Assembly (NCBI GenBank): GCA_900539725.1
Contig: UQDI01000028.1
Coordinates: 1-22,763, forward strand
Reading direction: 5' to 3'
Source of the DNA: an uncultured Eubacteriales bacterium
GTDB taxonomy: Bacteria > Bacillota > Clostridia > Tissierellales > Peptoniphilaceae
Length of the DNA: 22,763 bases
A program made the translations under genes and the position numbers. Under the pieces are notes generated by a model. It saw only the letters and a list, made by a program, of their open reading frames with translations, ran no database searches and was not told where the DNA came from. Shown piece by piece: positions 16,301 through 22,763 of this stretch (the stretch's first letter is position 1; the number at the start of each line of letters is the position of its first letter).

Positions 16301-17628
16301 AAATCACAAAGGCTTGGGAAACTGGCAATGGCGAAAGACAAATTCCTGACGAAGTAAGCTTCTATGTACTAGAAAATAATAAGAAGATAATCGAATCTTA
16401 TTATGAAGATGCCAATGGCAAGATCGTCCCAGTATATAAATCAGTAACAGTTAGAAAAACCGATGGATGGACTGCTACCATTGATAAACTTAACCCAATA
16501 CTATTAAAGAATGGAGCTTATAGTGTTGAGGAGATAGCTGTACCTGGTTTTACAGCATCTTACAAAATTGTAAGTACTGAAGAAAAAGACAGCGAAACAA
16601 GCATACAATTCCGTCTAAAAATGCTAGATGACTTTGAAAAAGACAATAAGAAAGAAGATGGAACAAAGTTTGTAGCTTCATTAGGTGATATCGATATCAA
16701 TTTATATATTGATGGAGAGCATCGTTACACTAAGAAGATTGAATCTAAGGCTGCTAATGAGAGTGTTGAGTACACTCTTGATGACGGCAAGGTTCTATTT
16801 GGATTCAATGGAGAAAAAGTATCTGTTTATGCTAAGGGTATGAACATTAAAGTTAGATACTACAATGCGATGGAAAATGATATCTTAGGGAAATCATTCA
16901 ATATATATCTTCAAAGAGATGAGTTTGGAAGATACAATCTAATGGTTCCAAACGTTTTAAAGGATGGAGAATACTACAAGGCATTCAAAGTTACTGAAAA
17001 GGATAAAAATACTGCTGGGGATTATCCTGAAATCGAAAAGTTTATTGTAGATAAAGACTCTTACAAGAAAGTTGAGTACACATTTGAGGTAACAAACACG
17101 CCTGAACCAAACGAACCAGAACCAAGAAAGACATTTGTTAGAGTAAATAAAGTTTGGGAAGCTCTTGGTGAAACTAGAGATATACAAGTTGAGCTGTATA
17201 TCAATGGCGAAGCAAGCGGCAAAATTCTTACTTTAAACGCAGCTAACGGCTGGAGCGCAAGCTTCACTGGTCTAGACATTGATGATGGTATGGGCAATCT
17301 ATATGTTTACACTGTTAAAGAAGTAGGCGAAAACGATAACATCTACAATATCGACGATAGAAAGTTCGAAGTAAGCTACTCTGGTGATATGTACAAAGGA
17401 TTTACTATAGTAAATAAAGAAGTACCACCAGAAGAACCTGAGGAACCAGAAGAAGAAAAACCTGAAGAGCCGGAAGAACCAGAAGAAGAAAGAGAAAAAC
17501 CACAAGATAAGAACAGATTACCAAAAACTGGTGTAACAGAAGACGCTTTAAGTATATTCTTAGGCTTAATGATCTTACTTGGACTTGTATATATCAAGAA
17601 AAAGTATATCTTAGAAAAAAGTAAATAA
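13327..17628 (+). CDS. Surface protein 1: beta-helix and Cna-B-like domains, LPKTG anchor (main frame)
   Basis: The main frame of the phase-variable wall protein. Taken alone it would be 1433 residues from a GTG at 13327, but it has no ribosome binding site or signal peptide; the real start is almost surely ATG 13049. In fused numbering (add 93): Glu/Lys-rich low-complexity region to about 235; a probable parallel beta-helix at roughly 370-715 with turns of the type GGxFxMxxGxIxxN and repeated GGAIY/GGIYV; then Cna-B-like modules near 820-920 and 1080-1180; and a clear final one with Lys in RVNKVWE, Glu in VKEVG and Asn in IVNKE, the usual isopeptide trio. A Pro/Glu stalk, LPKTG at 1491-1495, a hydrophobic segment and a basic tail end it. 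Sortase would link it to peptidoglycan. An adhesin role is inferred; no ligand is known. Paralog of the gene at 17830. Confidence 0.9.
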   Translation: MPSSNIDTDKTVEPEDKKPSDTKEETKSEEKAAEEKAKEEDKKSEETKPEEKKSEEVNPDEKKDDSTEAKSDDAKKNAEAEVKAEEEKKSDETKDADAKTDEEKTEEGTEGKVEEKTEEGENAEANTDAKELEVGTALDPDKLTPLGAGPEGDNTPIEVDSFDKLKEEIESTKAGEKKTIVITANIDITEKITVPAGADIILTSNNQEKADDPWKKIEQPKDFANQGEKKQREIIDEARDRGEQAIKDAEKNIIKENDEYYYNFDGKDIIIKRSNTFTGTMFEVIGKLKLGDKDNSISFNGDNISGTFFDVQKGGELTLKNGTIANGKNYITGGAPVKIRDKAKFIMDGGRITANEIIPDETQYSLNAGAVYVSTGGKFIMNNGMIDHNIGAAGAVFAGDLFGAQGKDLLKNPGDAAIVETNGGYIISNSANTLLKLTGGIGLYCGATLNLNDGVLADNFNPHTGGAIFISDSYIYNAPNILAPDYKGEKYADTSGKLEIHLKENKTELNLNGGLIYRNKASYNAGGIYVDSNDAHFNAAMLLNNESGLLGGGIYISYPPRLQSLKKILISENKAEYHGDYHLDEKIGVTGKGGGIWNCPTGYIHIGDGHSVYSFNNEADTAGDDLLFSKKTSAFILNKENIKDKFYSHVSPVTEFKNIIKYLEDYNRDVSIPERMSYTDDVVALKAVYSEDLVKEAWKNSGVFIMGNKSSYGAGLGSNANLETPKDDGNIEFEFNKKWHPDLEDTVDLDNTDIHLDIFIVPTDVDEAYVRSQYGKDNKLFKYGEVTLNKANNWHTRFSDWKNNKYLDLPNVTKDNGLPFTNEELAKRGYKYLIVERETAYSTYIDKKEKTEKNGKIEITGLDSATKKPNYFLYYIDKSGEAHYLTKADENNVFTHPLLNAKIVKEIYYGAERPFIEEGKAADGKNGYAKTDKGYAFFIKEEKDGLVLYLPHLYNEGDGSVKFKYHTGDNSQEKTVKVYEFDITNSPYGDAKITKAWETGNGERQIPDEVSFYVLENNKKIIESYYEDANGKIVPVYKSVTVRKTDGWTATIDKLNPILLKNGAYSVEEIAVPGFTASYKIVSTEEKDSETSIQFRLKMLDDFEKDNKKEDGTKFVASLGDIDINLYIDGEHRYTKKIESKAANESVEYTLDDGKVLFGFNGEKVSVYAKGMNIKVRYYNAMENDILGKSFNIYLQRDEFGRYNLMVPNVLKDGEYYKAFKVTEKDKNTAGDYPEIEKFIVDKDSYKKVEYTFEVTNTPEPNEPEPRKTFVRVNKVWEALGETRDIQVELYINGEASGKILTLNAANGWSASFTGLDIDDGMGNLYVYTVKEVGENDNIYNIDDRKFEVSYSGDMYKGFTIVNKEVPPEEPEEPEEEKPEEPEEPEEEREKPQDKNRLPKTGVTEDALSIFLGLMILLGLVYIKKKYILEKSK
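14098..14179 (+). repeat. 82-bp block identical to 18838-18919
   Basis: All 82 bases, including third codon positions, match the equivalent segment of the second surface gene. Sequence just outside diverges at once. It encodes the segment leading into the beta-helix, EYYYNFDGKDIIIKRSNT and following. Recent gene conversion or duplication patch; a possible site for recombination between the two genes. Confidence 0.9.
17115..17399 (+). repeat. Near-identical C-terminal Cna-B segment shared with 22128-22412
   Basis: 17115-17216 matches 22128-22229 with two mismatches, and 17320-17399 matches the equivalent stretch of gene 2 with one mismatch (17352). The part between (17217-17319) is less alike. 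It covers the last Cna-B-like domain of each protein. Confidence 0.85.
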
Positions 17629-17660
17629 ACAAGTTAATTAAATACTAAAGTTTAAAATCT

Positions 17661-17696
17661 ACCCTCCTTACTATAAATTAGTGAGGAGGGTATTTT
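17661..17696 (+). terminator. Terminator of surface protein gene 1
   Basis: A 12-bp stem (17661-17672 with 17680-17691, one G-T wobble; core CCCTCC/GGAGGG), loop ATAAATT, followed by ATTTTA. It lies 33 bp after the stop, so gene 1 is a single-gene transcript. Confidence 0.88.
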
Positions 17697-17720
17697 ATGC
17701 TTAAAATTTAAAGAATATCA

Positions 17721-17749
17721 TTGCAATTTACTTTATGTAGGTATATAAT
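17721..17749 (+). promoter_or_regulatory. Promoter of surface protein gene 2
   Basis: TTGCAA (17721-17726), a 17-bp spacer and TATAAT (17744-17749), identical in sequence to the promoter of surface gene 1. It is only 24 bp downstream of that gene's terminator. Confidence 0.85.
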
Positions 17750-17753
17750 AATA

Positions 17754-17798
17754 GTACTCAAATAAATATTTTTGAGTACGCAAAGTGAGAACATTGCA
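17754..17798 (+). promoter_or_regulatory. Conserved two-hairpin 5' leader of surface gene 2
   Basis: Hairpin 1: GTACTCAA (17754-17761) with TTGAGTAC (17772-17779), eight perfect pairs around a 10-base loop that differs from copy 1. Hairpin 2: GCAA (17780-17783) with TTGC (17794-17797). The stretch after it, ACATTGCAAAAAA, also matches copy 1. Conservation of stems over loops argues for a working RNA element. Confidence 0.5.
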
Positions 17799-17829
17799 AA
17801 AAACAAATAAATGAAAGGGGGTGAAAATA

Positions 17830-20800
17830 GTGAAAAAAAGAGTTATAATAATTTTTTTAACTTTGCTTTTTACTATTCTAGCATTTGGTAAAGTAGATCT
17901 AAATGCAAAAACAAAAGATGAAGGAACACAATTGGAGGAAACAGCTCTAAGTGAAGCAGCATCAGAAACAGAAGAAAGAAAAGAAATAGTAGAAACACCT
18001 CAAGAAGATAAAGAAAGTAAAAAAACAGATGAAAATTTAGAGGAAAAACAAGATCTTGCAACAAAAGAAGAAAGTGAAAATCTAGAAGAAAAGTCAGAAG
18101 AAAAGTCATCTGAGGAAGACAAAGAAGCTAAAGAAGAAACAGAAAACAAAACTGAAGAAGAAACAAAAGAAGAAGCAGAAGATCAACAAGTTTCTGATGC
18201 AGAAAAAGACGCTGTTGATCAAGAAAGCAAAGAAGAAAAAATTACAAACGACGAAGAAAAAGCTGAAGAAAAAATCGAAGAAGAAAAGAAGCAAGACGAA
18301 AATAAAGATGCTGATGCTAAAACAGACGAAGAAAAAGCTAAAGAAACAAAGACTGAAGAAGAAAAAGCTAAAGAAGGCACAGAAGAAAAAACTGATGAAA
18401 AAGCTGAAGAAGGCGAAAATGTTGAAGCAAATGCAGAAGCAAAAGAACTAAAAGCTGGAGAGACACTTGAAGTAGCTGAGTTAGCAGAAAATCCTATAGC
18501 TTTAGGAGCAGGACAAGGTGAAGGCGGAAAGGTTATTGAAGTCGAATCATATGATCAATTAGTAGAAGCTATTAATAATGCAGAAGATGGCGTTGAAACA
18601 ACTATAGTTATAACACAAAGTTTTGAAATAACTAAAACTATCACTATAGGTGAAAAGAAAATCATTGTATTAACGTCTAAAAATGATAAGCCTATGGATG
18701 GCAAATGGAAACCTATAGAGCAACCAAAAGATTATGCTGATTATGGAGAAGAAAAGCAAAGAGATATCATCGACAAAGCAAGAGAACGTGGCGAAGAAGC
18801 CATAAAAGATGCTGAAAATAATATCACTAAGGAGAACGATGAATATTACTACAACTTTGATGGTAAAGACATAATCATTAAAAGATCAAATACTTTTACA
18901 GGGACCATGTTTGAAGTTAATGGAACACTAACTCTTGGCAATAAGAATAGTCCAATTAACTTTGATGGAAATAAAAAAGAAGTTACGCTGCCAACAGGAA
19001 GTGAAGGTCAATTTTTTAAAGTTAATGATAAAGCCAAACTTACGTTAAAAAATGGCATTATAGCCAATGGAAAAGCGGAGGCAGGCTATTCAGCAGCTGT
19101 TAGCGTAGAAAAAGGTGGAGAGTTCACCATGGAAGGTGGACGTATTAGCTCAAACTATACGTATTCAAATTCTACTTATCCAACATCTGCTGGTGCCGTC
19201 TATGTTTCAATTGGTGGAAAATTTAATATGAAGAATGGTTTAATAGACCATAACAAAGGTTCTGCAGGTGCTATAACAGCTGGTGACTTATATGGAGCTG
19301 GAGATAGCGTTAATTTATATGAGACAAAAGATAAAGCAGCTTTAGTTAATATTGAAGGTGGAAAAATTATTAGCAATAGTTCTACTGGAAAAATATTGGC
19401 TGGAGGTATTGTTATTTTCCCAGCTGCTACTTTAAATATTAATGATGGCATTATTGCTAATAATACATCATATGACCATGCGGGTGGAATAACAATCTCT
19501 GATCAATTTGTATCTAATTATGATAATGCTTTAAATGGAAGTTGGGTAGAAACTAGGGGAAATTATGATGAGTATGTAAAACATTTCAAAGCGGAAGCTA
19601 ATTTTGATGGCGGTTTATTATTTAAGAACATTTCAAAAAGATCTGGAGGGGCTGTATTTGTTGATAGTAATCATGTTCATTTTAATAGAACAATGATTTT
19701 AAATAATAGTGCAACGATGTTTGGTGGAGCGGTATATGTTTCTTTTCCACCAAGAGTTCAAGAGCTAAGAGAAATGCTGATTACTGAAAATAAAACAAAA
19801 GCTTCTGGATTTTATGGCAAACTTGATGCATTTTGGGGAGGACCAAACGTAGGTGGAGGAATTTGGAACTGTCCAGATGGATATTTTCACATTGGGGATC
19901 GCCACAGCGTATATGTATTTAATAATAATTCAAAAAAGGGTGCAGATTTTGTTTTTTCAAAGAAAACAGACTATTTTAGAATAAACAAAAAAAATGTAGC
20001 TGATCAATTTTACTCTTTTATATCTCCAGTAACTAAGGATGGAAATATTATTAAGTACTTTAATGATGAATCAGGCTATATGCTACCACCATCTATGTCT
20101 TATACTAGGGATCTTGTTTATTTGAAAGCTATTTATGATGAGAACTTAAAAGCAGAAGCGTGGAAAAATTCAGGAACATTTATTATGGGCAATCAAGCAG
20201 GATACGGGGCCGGCATTGGTTCAGATGCTAGCATACAAACTCCTGATGATAAGGGCGATATAGATTTTAAATTTAAGAAGCATTGGGATGAAAGTATTGA
20301 TAAAAATGAATATAAATACAAAGACATACATCTAGACATATATATCGTTCCTAACTATGTATATGACGTTTATAAAAAGACGAGTGAAGGTTATAAAAAT
20401 GAACCTCATGAAATTGATGATATATACGTAAGAAGTCAGTATAATTATAACTATAATATATATAAGTATGGCGAAGTTATTTTAAACGAAAATAATAATT
20501 GGGGAAAAAGTTTTTCTGATTATAAAAACAATCTTTATCCAGAATTCCCATCTTATATAAAAGATAATGGCTTACCATTTACTCCACAAGAATTGGCAGC
20601 TAAGGGCTTGAAGTATATGTTTATCGAAAGAGAAACAGGTTATGCAACTACTATTGAAGAAAACTATAAAGAAGAAAAAAATGGTAAGATTGAAATATCA
20701 AGAGAACTCAGTGCAGATTATGATGATATTGACAAATTAGGCAGCCCTGACTATTATTTATACTATGTAGATGAGTTTGGCCATGCACACTATTTAACTA

Positions 20801-22641
20801 AGGCTGTGAAACAAGGAGAAGGCATTAAGGGTATTTTTTCACATCCTATTCTTGACCAAAATATTGTTGGAATAGAATTTTATGGAAAAGATCGTAATTA
20901 CGTTGAAGAAGCTAAAAAATATGATAGTTGGATTAAATACTTTGAAGAAGAAGGAGATTTTGATTCTGCAGATTACTATAGAGCTATAAGAGATTTAAAG
21001 GGTTACAAATCTGGAGATGAAGCTTATGCTTTCTTCTTAAAGAGAGATAAGGATGGCTTGAAACTATATGTTCCTTATTTATTCATACAAAACTGGGACG
21101 AAGAAGGATACAGTGGTTTTAAGTATAAAGTTCTTGACAATAGTAAAGAAAAGATTGTTAAAACGTATGAAATAGATGTTACAAATAGACCATATACAGA
21201 TGCTAATATTGAAAAAACTTGGAAGATGCTTACTGAAGACGAAATAAGACAAGCACTTGGAGAGCATAACAATAAAGTTGAAGTTAAAAACAGAGATATT
21301 CCTGATCAAGTAAATTTCTATTTATTAAAGAACAATAAAAAAATTATTGTTGATTATATTAGAGATAAGATAGGCAGACTTTTTCCAGTATATAGAACAA
21401 TTACGGTAAGAAAAAATGATGACTGGAAAGCCCATGTAGGAAATTTGGATCCATTTTTACTTCAATCTGGCGCATATAGTATTGAAGAAGAACCTATAGA
21501 AGGGTTTAAATCCAGCTTTAAAATTATAAAGGGAAAAGATGATGATAAGCCTACAGAGTTAAGATTTCGTGTAAACGTTCCATTAGAATACAGATTGATA
21601 GAGGGATATGATGAGGATGAGGAAGATTACAAATATGTAGAATCATTAAAAGAATATTTTAATGAACATTTTGGTGATATCAAAATTAATTTGTTGATTA
21701 ATGGAAAAGTTGTTGACACAAAAAAAATGAAATGGATTAAGGAAGTCAATGATTTAGGAGAATATGGTATAAGAATTTTTTATTCTTTAGATTCTGATAA
21801 TATTCTTTTTGGCTTTGATGGCAAAGATATTAGCGTTTATACTAAAGGTAAAAATATTAGAGTAAAGTACTATAATTCCATGGATAATGCTGCTGGTCTT
21901 ACAAATTATAATATTTATCTTGAAAAGAATAAAGATGGTGCATATACTTTGTATTCACCAAACTTATTAAAAAAAGGAAAGTTTTATAAAATGCTCGAAA
22001 TAACTGAGAAAGAACGTAATTCTGGATATATTTATCCACTAATAACAGAATTTAAAGCTTCTCCTTATGAGAAGAGCACTTACACTTTCTTAGCTACTAA
22101 CGAAGAACTTCCACCAGAACCACCTACACCAGAACCAAGAAAGACATTTGTTAGAGTAAATAAAGTTTGGGAAGCTATTGGCGAAACTAGAGATATACAA
22201 GTTGAGCTGTATATCAATGGCGAAGCAAGTGGTAAATTCCTTACTTTAAACGCAGCAAATAATTGGAGCGCAAGCTTCACTAATCTTGATTTAGAAGATG
22301 AATCGGGAAGAAGATACACATACACTGTTAGAGAAGTAGGCGAAAACGATAACATCTACAATATTGACGATAGAAAGTTCGAAGTAAGCTACTCTGGTGA
22401 TATGTACAAAGGTTTCACTATACTAAATAAAGAAGTTCCACCAGAAGAACCTGAGGAACCGGAAGAACCTGAAGAAGAAGAACCACATGAACCAGAAGAA
22501 GAAAAACCTGAAGAACCAGACAAACATGTAATACCAAAGACTGGCGTTACAGAAGACGTTTTAGGTATATTCTTAGGCTTAGTGATTTTACTTGGACTTG
22601 TATATATCAAGAAAAAGTTTATCGTAGAAAAAAGTAAATAG
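17830..22641 (+). CDS. Surface protein 2: beta-helix and Cna-B-like domains, IPKTG anchor
   Basis: A 1603-residue paralog of surface protein 1 in one unbroken frame. The GTG at 17830 is preferred to one at 17821 because the latter lies inside the ribosome binding site AAAGGGGGTGA (17814-17824), and MKKRVIIIFLTLL is a proper signal peptide start. Glu/Lys-rich region at about 34-214, probable beta-helix at about 357-700 with Gly/Asn-rich turns, then Cna-B-like modules: one beginning with FKFKKHWDES, one with IEKTWKM, and a final one with Lys in RVNKVWE, Glu in VREVG and Asn in ILNKE. The middle modules are longer than in protein 1, with an extra charged stretch near residues 1030-1060. The Pro/Glu stalk is followed by IPKTG (1568-1572), a hydrophobic helix and a basic end. 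Likely a sortase-anchored adhesin or matrix-binding protein; the ligand is not recognisable. Confidence 0.93.
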   Translation: MKKRVIIIFLTLLFTILAFGKVDLNAKTKDEGTQLEETALSEAASETEERKEIVETPQEDKESKKTDENLEEKQDLATKEESENLEEKSEEKSSEEDKEAKEETENKTEEETKEEAEDQQVSDAEKDAVDQESKEEKITNDEEKAEEKIEEEKKQDENKDADAKTDEEKAKETKTEEEKAKEGTEEKTDEKAEEGENVEANAEAKELKAGETLEVAELAENPIALGAGQGEGGKVIEVESYDQLVEAINNAEDGVETTIVITQSFEITKTITIGEKKIIVLTSKNDKPMDGKWKPIEQPKDYADYGEEKQRDIIDKARERGEEAIKDAENNITKENDEYYYNFDGKDIIIKRSNTFTGTMFEVNGTLTLGNKNSPINFDGNKKEVTLPTGSEGQFFKVNDKAKLTLKNGIIANGKAEAGYSAAVSVEKGGEFTMEGGRISSNYTYSNSTYPTSAGAVYVSIGGKFNMKNGLIDHNKGSAGAITAGDLYGAGDSVNLYETKDKAALVNIEGGKIISNSSTGKILAGGIVIFPAATLNINDGIIANNTSYDHAGGITISDQFVSNYDNALNGSWVETRGNYDEYVKHFKAEANFDGGLLFKNISKRSGGAVFVDSNHVHFNRTMILNNSATMFGGAVYVSFPPRVQELREMLITENKTKASGFYGKLDAFWGGPNVGGGIWNCPDGYFHIGDRHSVYVFNNNSKKGADFVFSKKTDYFRINKKNVADQFYSFISPVTKDGNIIKYFNDESGYMLPPSMSYTRDLVYLKAIYDENLKAEAWKNSGTFIMGNQAGYGAGIGSDASIQTPDDKGDIDFKFKKHWDESIDKNEYKYKDIHLDIYIVPNYVYDVYKKTSEGYKNEPHEIDDIYVRSQYNYNYNIYKYGEVILNENNNWGKSFSDYKNNLYPEFPSYIKDNGLPFTPQELAAKGLKYMFIERETGYATTIEENYKEEKNGKIEISRELSADYDDIDKLGSPDYYLYYVDEFGHAHYLTKAVKQGEGIKGIFSHPILDQNIVGIEFYGKDRNYVEEAKKYDSWIKYFEEEGDFDSADYYRAIRDLKGYKSGDEAYAFFLKRDKDGLKLYVPYLFIQNWDEEGYSGFKYKVLDNSKEKIVKTYEIDVTNRPYTDANIEKTWKMLTEDEIRQALGEHNNKVEVKNRDIPDQVNFYLLKNNKKIIVDYIRDKIGRLFPVYRTITVRKNDDWKAHVGNLDPFLLQSGAYSIEEEPIEGFKSSFKIIKGKDDDKPTELRFRVNVPLEYRLIEGYDEDEEDYKYVESLKEYFNEHFGDIKINLLINGKVVDTKKMKWIKEVNDLGEYGIRIFYSLDSDNILFGFDGKDISVYTKGKNIRVKYYNSMDNAAGLTNYNIYLEKNKDGAYTLYSPNLLKKGKFYKMLEITEKERNSGYIYPLITEFKASPYEKSTYTFLATNEELPPEPPTPEPRKTFVRVNKVWEAIGETRDIQVELYINGEASGKFLTLNAANNWSASFTNLDLEDESGRRYTYTVREVGENDNIYNIDDRKFEVSYSGDMYKGFTILNKEVPPEEPEEPEEPEEEEPHEPEEEKPEEPDKHVIPKTGVTEDVLGIFLGLVILLGLVYIKKKFIVEKSK

Positions 22642-22659
22642 TTAAATCTATTATCACAG

Positions 22660-22698
22660 ATATCTGCTAGGCATATATGAGTCTGGCAGATATTTTTT
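22660..22698 (+). terminator. Terminator of surface protein gene 2
   Basis: ATATCTGCTAG (22660-22670) pairs with CTGGCAGATAT (22683-22693), one wobble, 12-base loop, and a T-run to 22698. It starts 18 bp after the stop codon. Confidence 0.88.
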
Positions 22699-22717
22699 GC
22701 GAAAAAAAGGCTGTATA

Positions 22718-22756
22718 ATATCTATTGGGGAGTAAAACCTCAATAGATATTTTTTT
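22718..22756 (+). terminator. Second terminator-like hairpin at the right edge
   Basis: ATATCTATTGGGG (22718-22730) pairs with CCTCAATAGATAT (22738-22750), one G-T pair, loop AGTAAAA, followed by seven T. A perfect TATAAT (22714-22719) overlaps its left foot. It may be a back-up terminator for gene 2, or belong to the leader of a gene beyond the window. Confidence 0.7.
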
Positions 22757-22763
22757 GATAAAA

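Noticed and set aside
13049..17628. Simple pseudogene by random frameshift
   Set aside because: The only lesion is at a G7 run, no other stops or decay are seen in 4.3 kb, and promoter, leader and anchor are intact, so a reversible switch is more likely; a sequencing error remains possible.
18197..18451. Lys-rich frame inside surface gene 2
   Set aside because: It is the +1 frame of a purine-rich Glu/Lys stretch; an artefact of low complexity.

Overview
The window carries a low-G+C Gram-positive (Bacillota) chromosome segment. RpoB and RpoC are of Firmicutes type, the gene order rpoB-rpoC-L7Ae-like-rpsL-rpsG-fusA-tuf is the one seen in bacilli and clostridia, ribosome binding sites are strong AGGAGG types, and GTG or TTG starts are common. 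Two sortase-anchored surface proteins full of Cna-B-like domains fit an anaerobic coccus of the Tissierellia/Peptoniphilaceae kind. That placement is an impression from sequence style, not a proven assignment.

Layout. 1-523 is a gene-free leader: a hairpin readable as a minus-strand terminator, a plus-strand terminator for whatever lies upstream, an array of nine 18-bp units (two alternating types, so a 36-bp higher-order repeat), an A/T-rich UP-like element and a perfect consensus promoter for rpoBC. rpoB (524-4372) and rpoC (4394-8113) follow. The rpoC terminator shares bases with the -35 box of the next promoter, which drives the str-type operon: L7Ae-like K-turn protein, rpsL, rpsG, fusA and tuf, ending at a strong terminator at 12874-12900.

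12901-22641 holds two paralogous giant cell-wall proteins, each with its own near-identical promoter and hairpin leader and its own terminator. Each has a signal peptide, a Glu/Lys-rich region, a Gly/Asn-rich probable parallel beta-helix, several Cna-B-like domains, a Pro/Glu stalk and a sorting signal (LPKTG in the first, IPKTG in the second). The first gene is split by a run of seven G at 13321-13327. One extra G would join the signal-peptide frame (13049-13345) to the main frame (13327-17628) into a 1526-residue protein. This looks like a slipped-strand phase-variation switch caught in the OFF state. The second copy has no such tract.

The first half of the window is the transcription and translation core. 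The second half is a likely adhesin locus with contingency control and signs of recombination between the two copies. The most notable points are the G7 switch, the twin promoter-leader modules, the mosaic identity of the paralogs, Arg at the streptomycin-associated Lys88 position of S12, the very acidic RpoB tail, and the tandem array upstream of rpoB.
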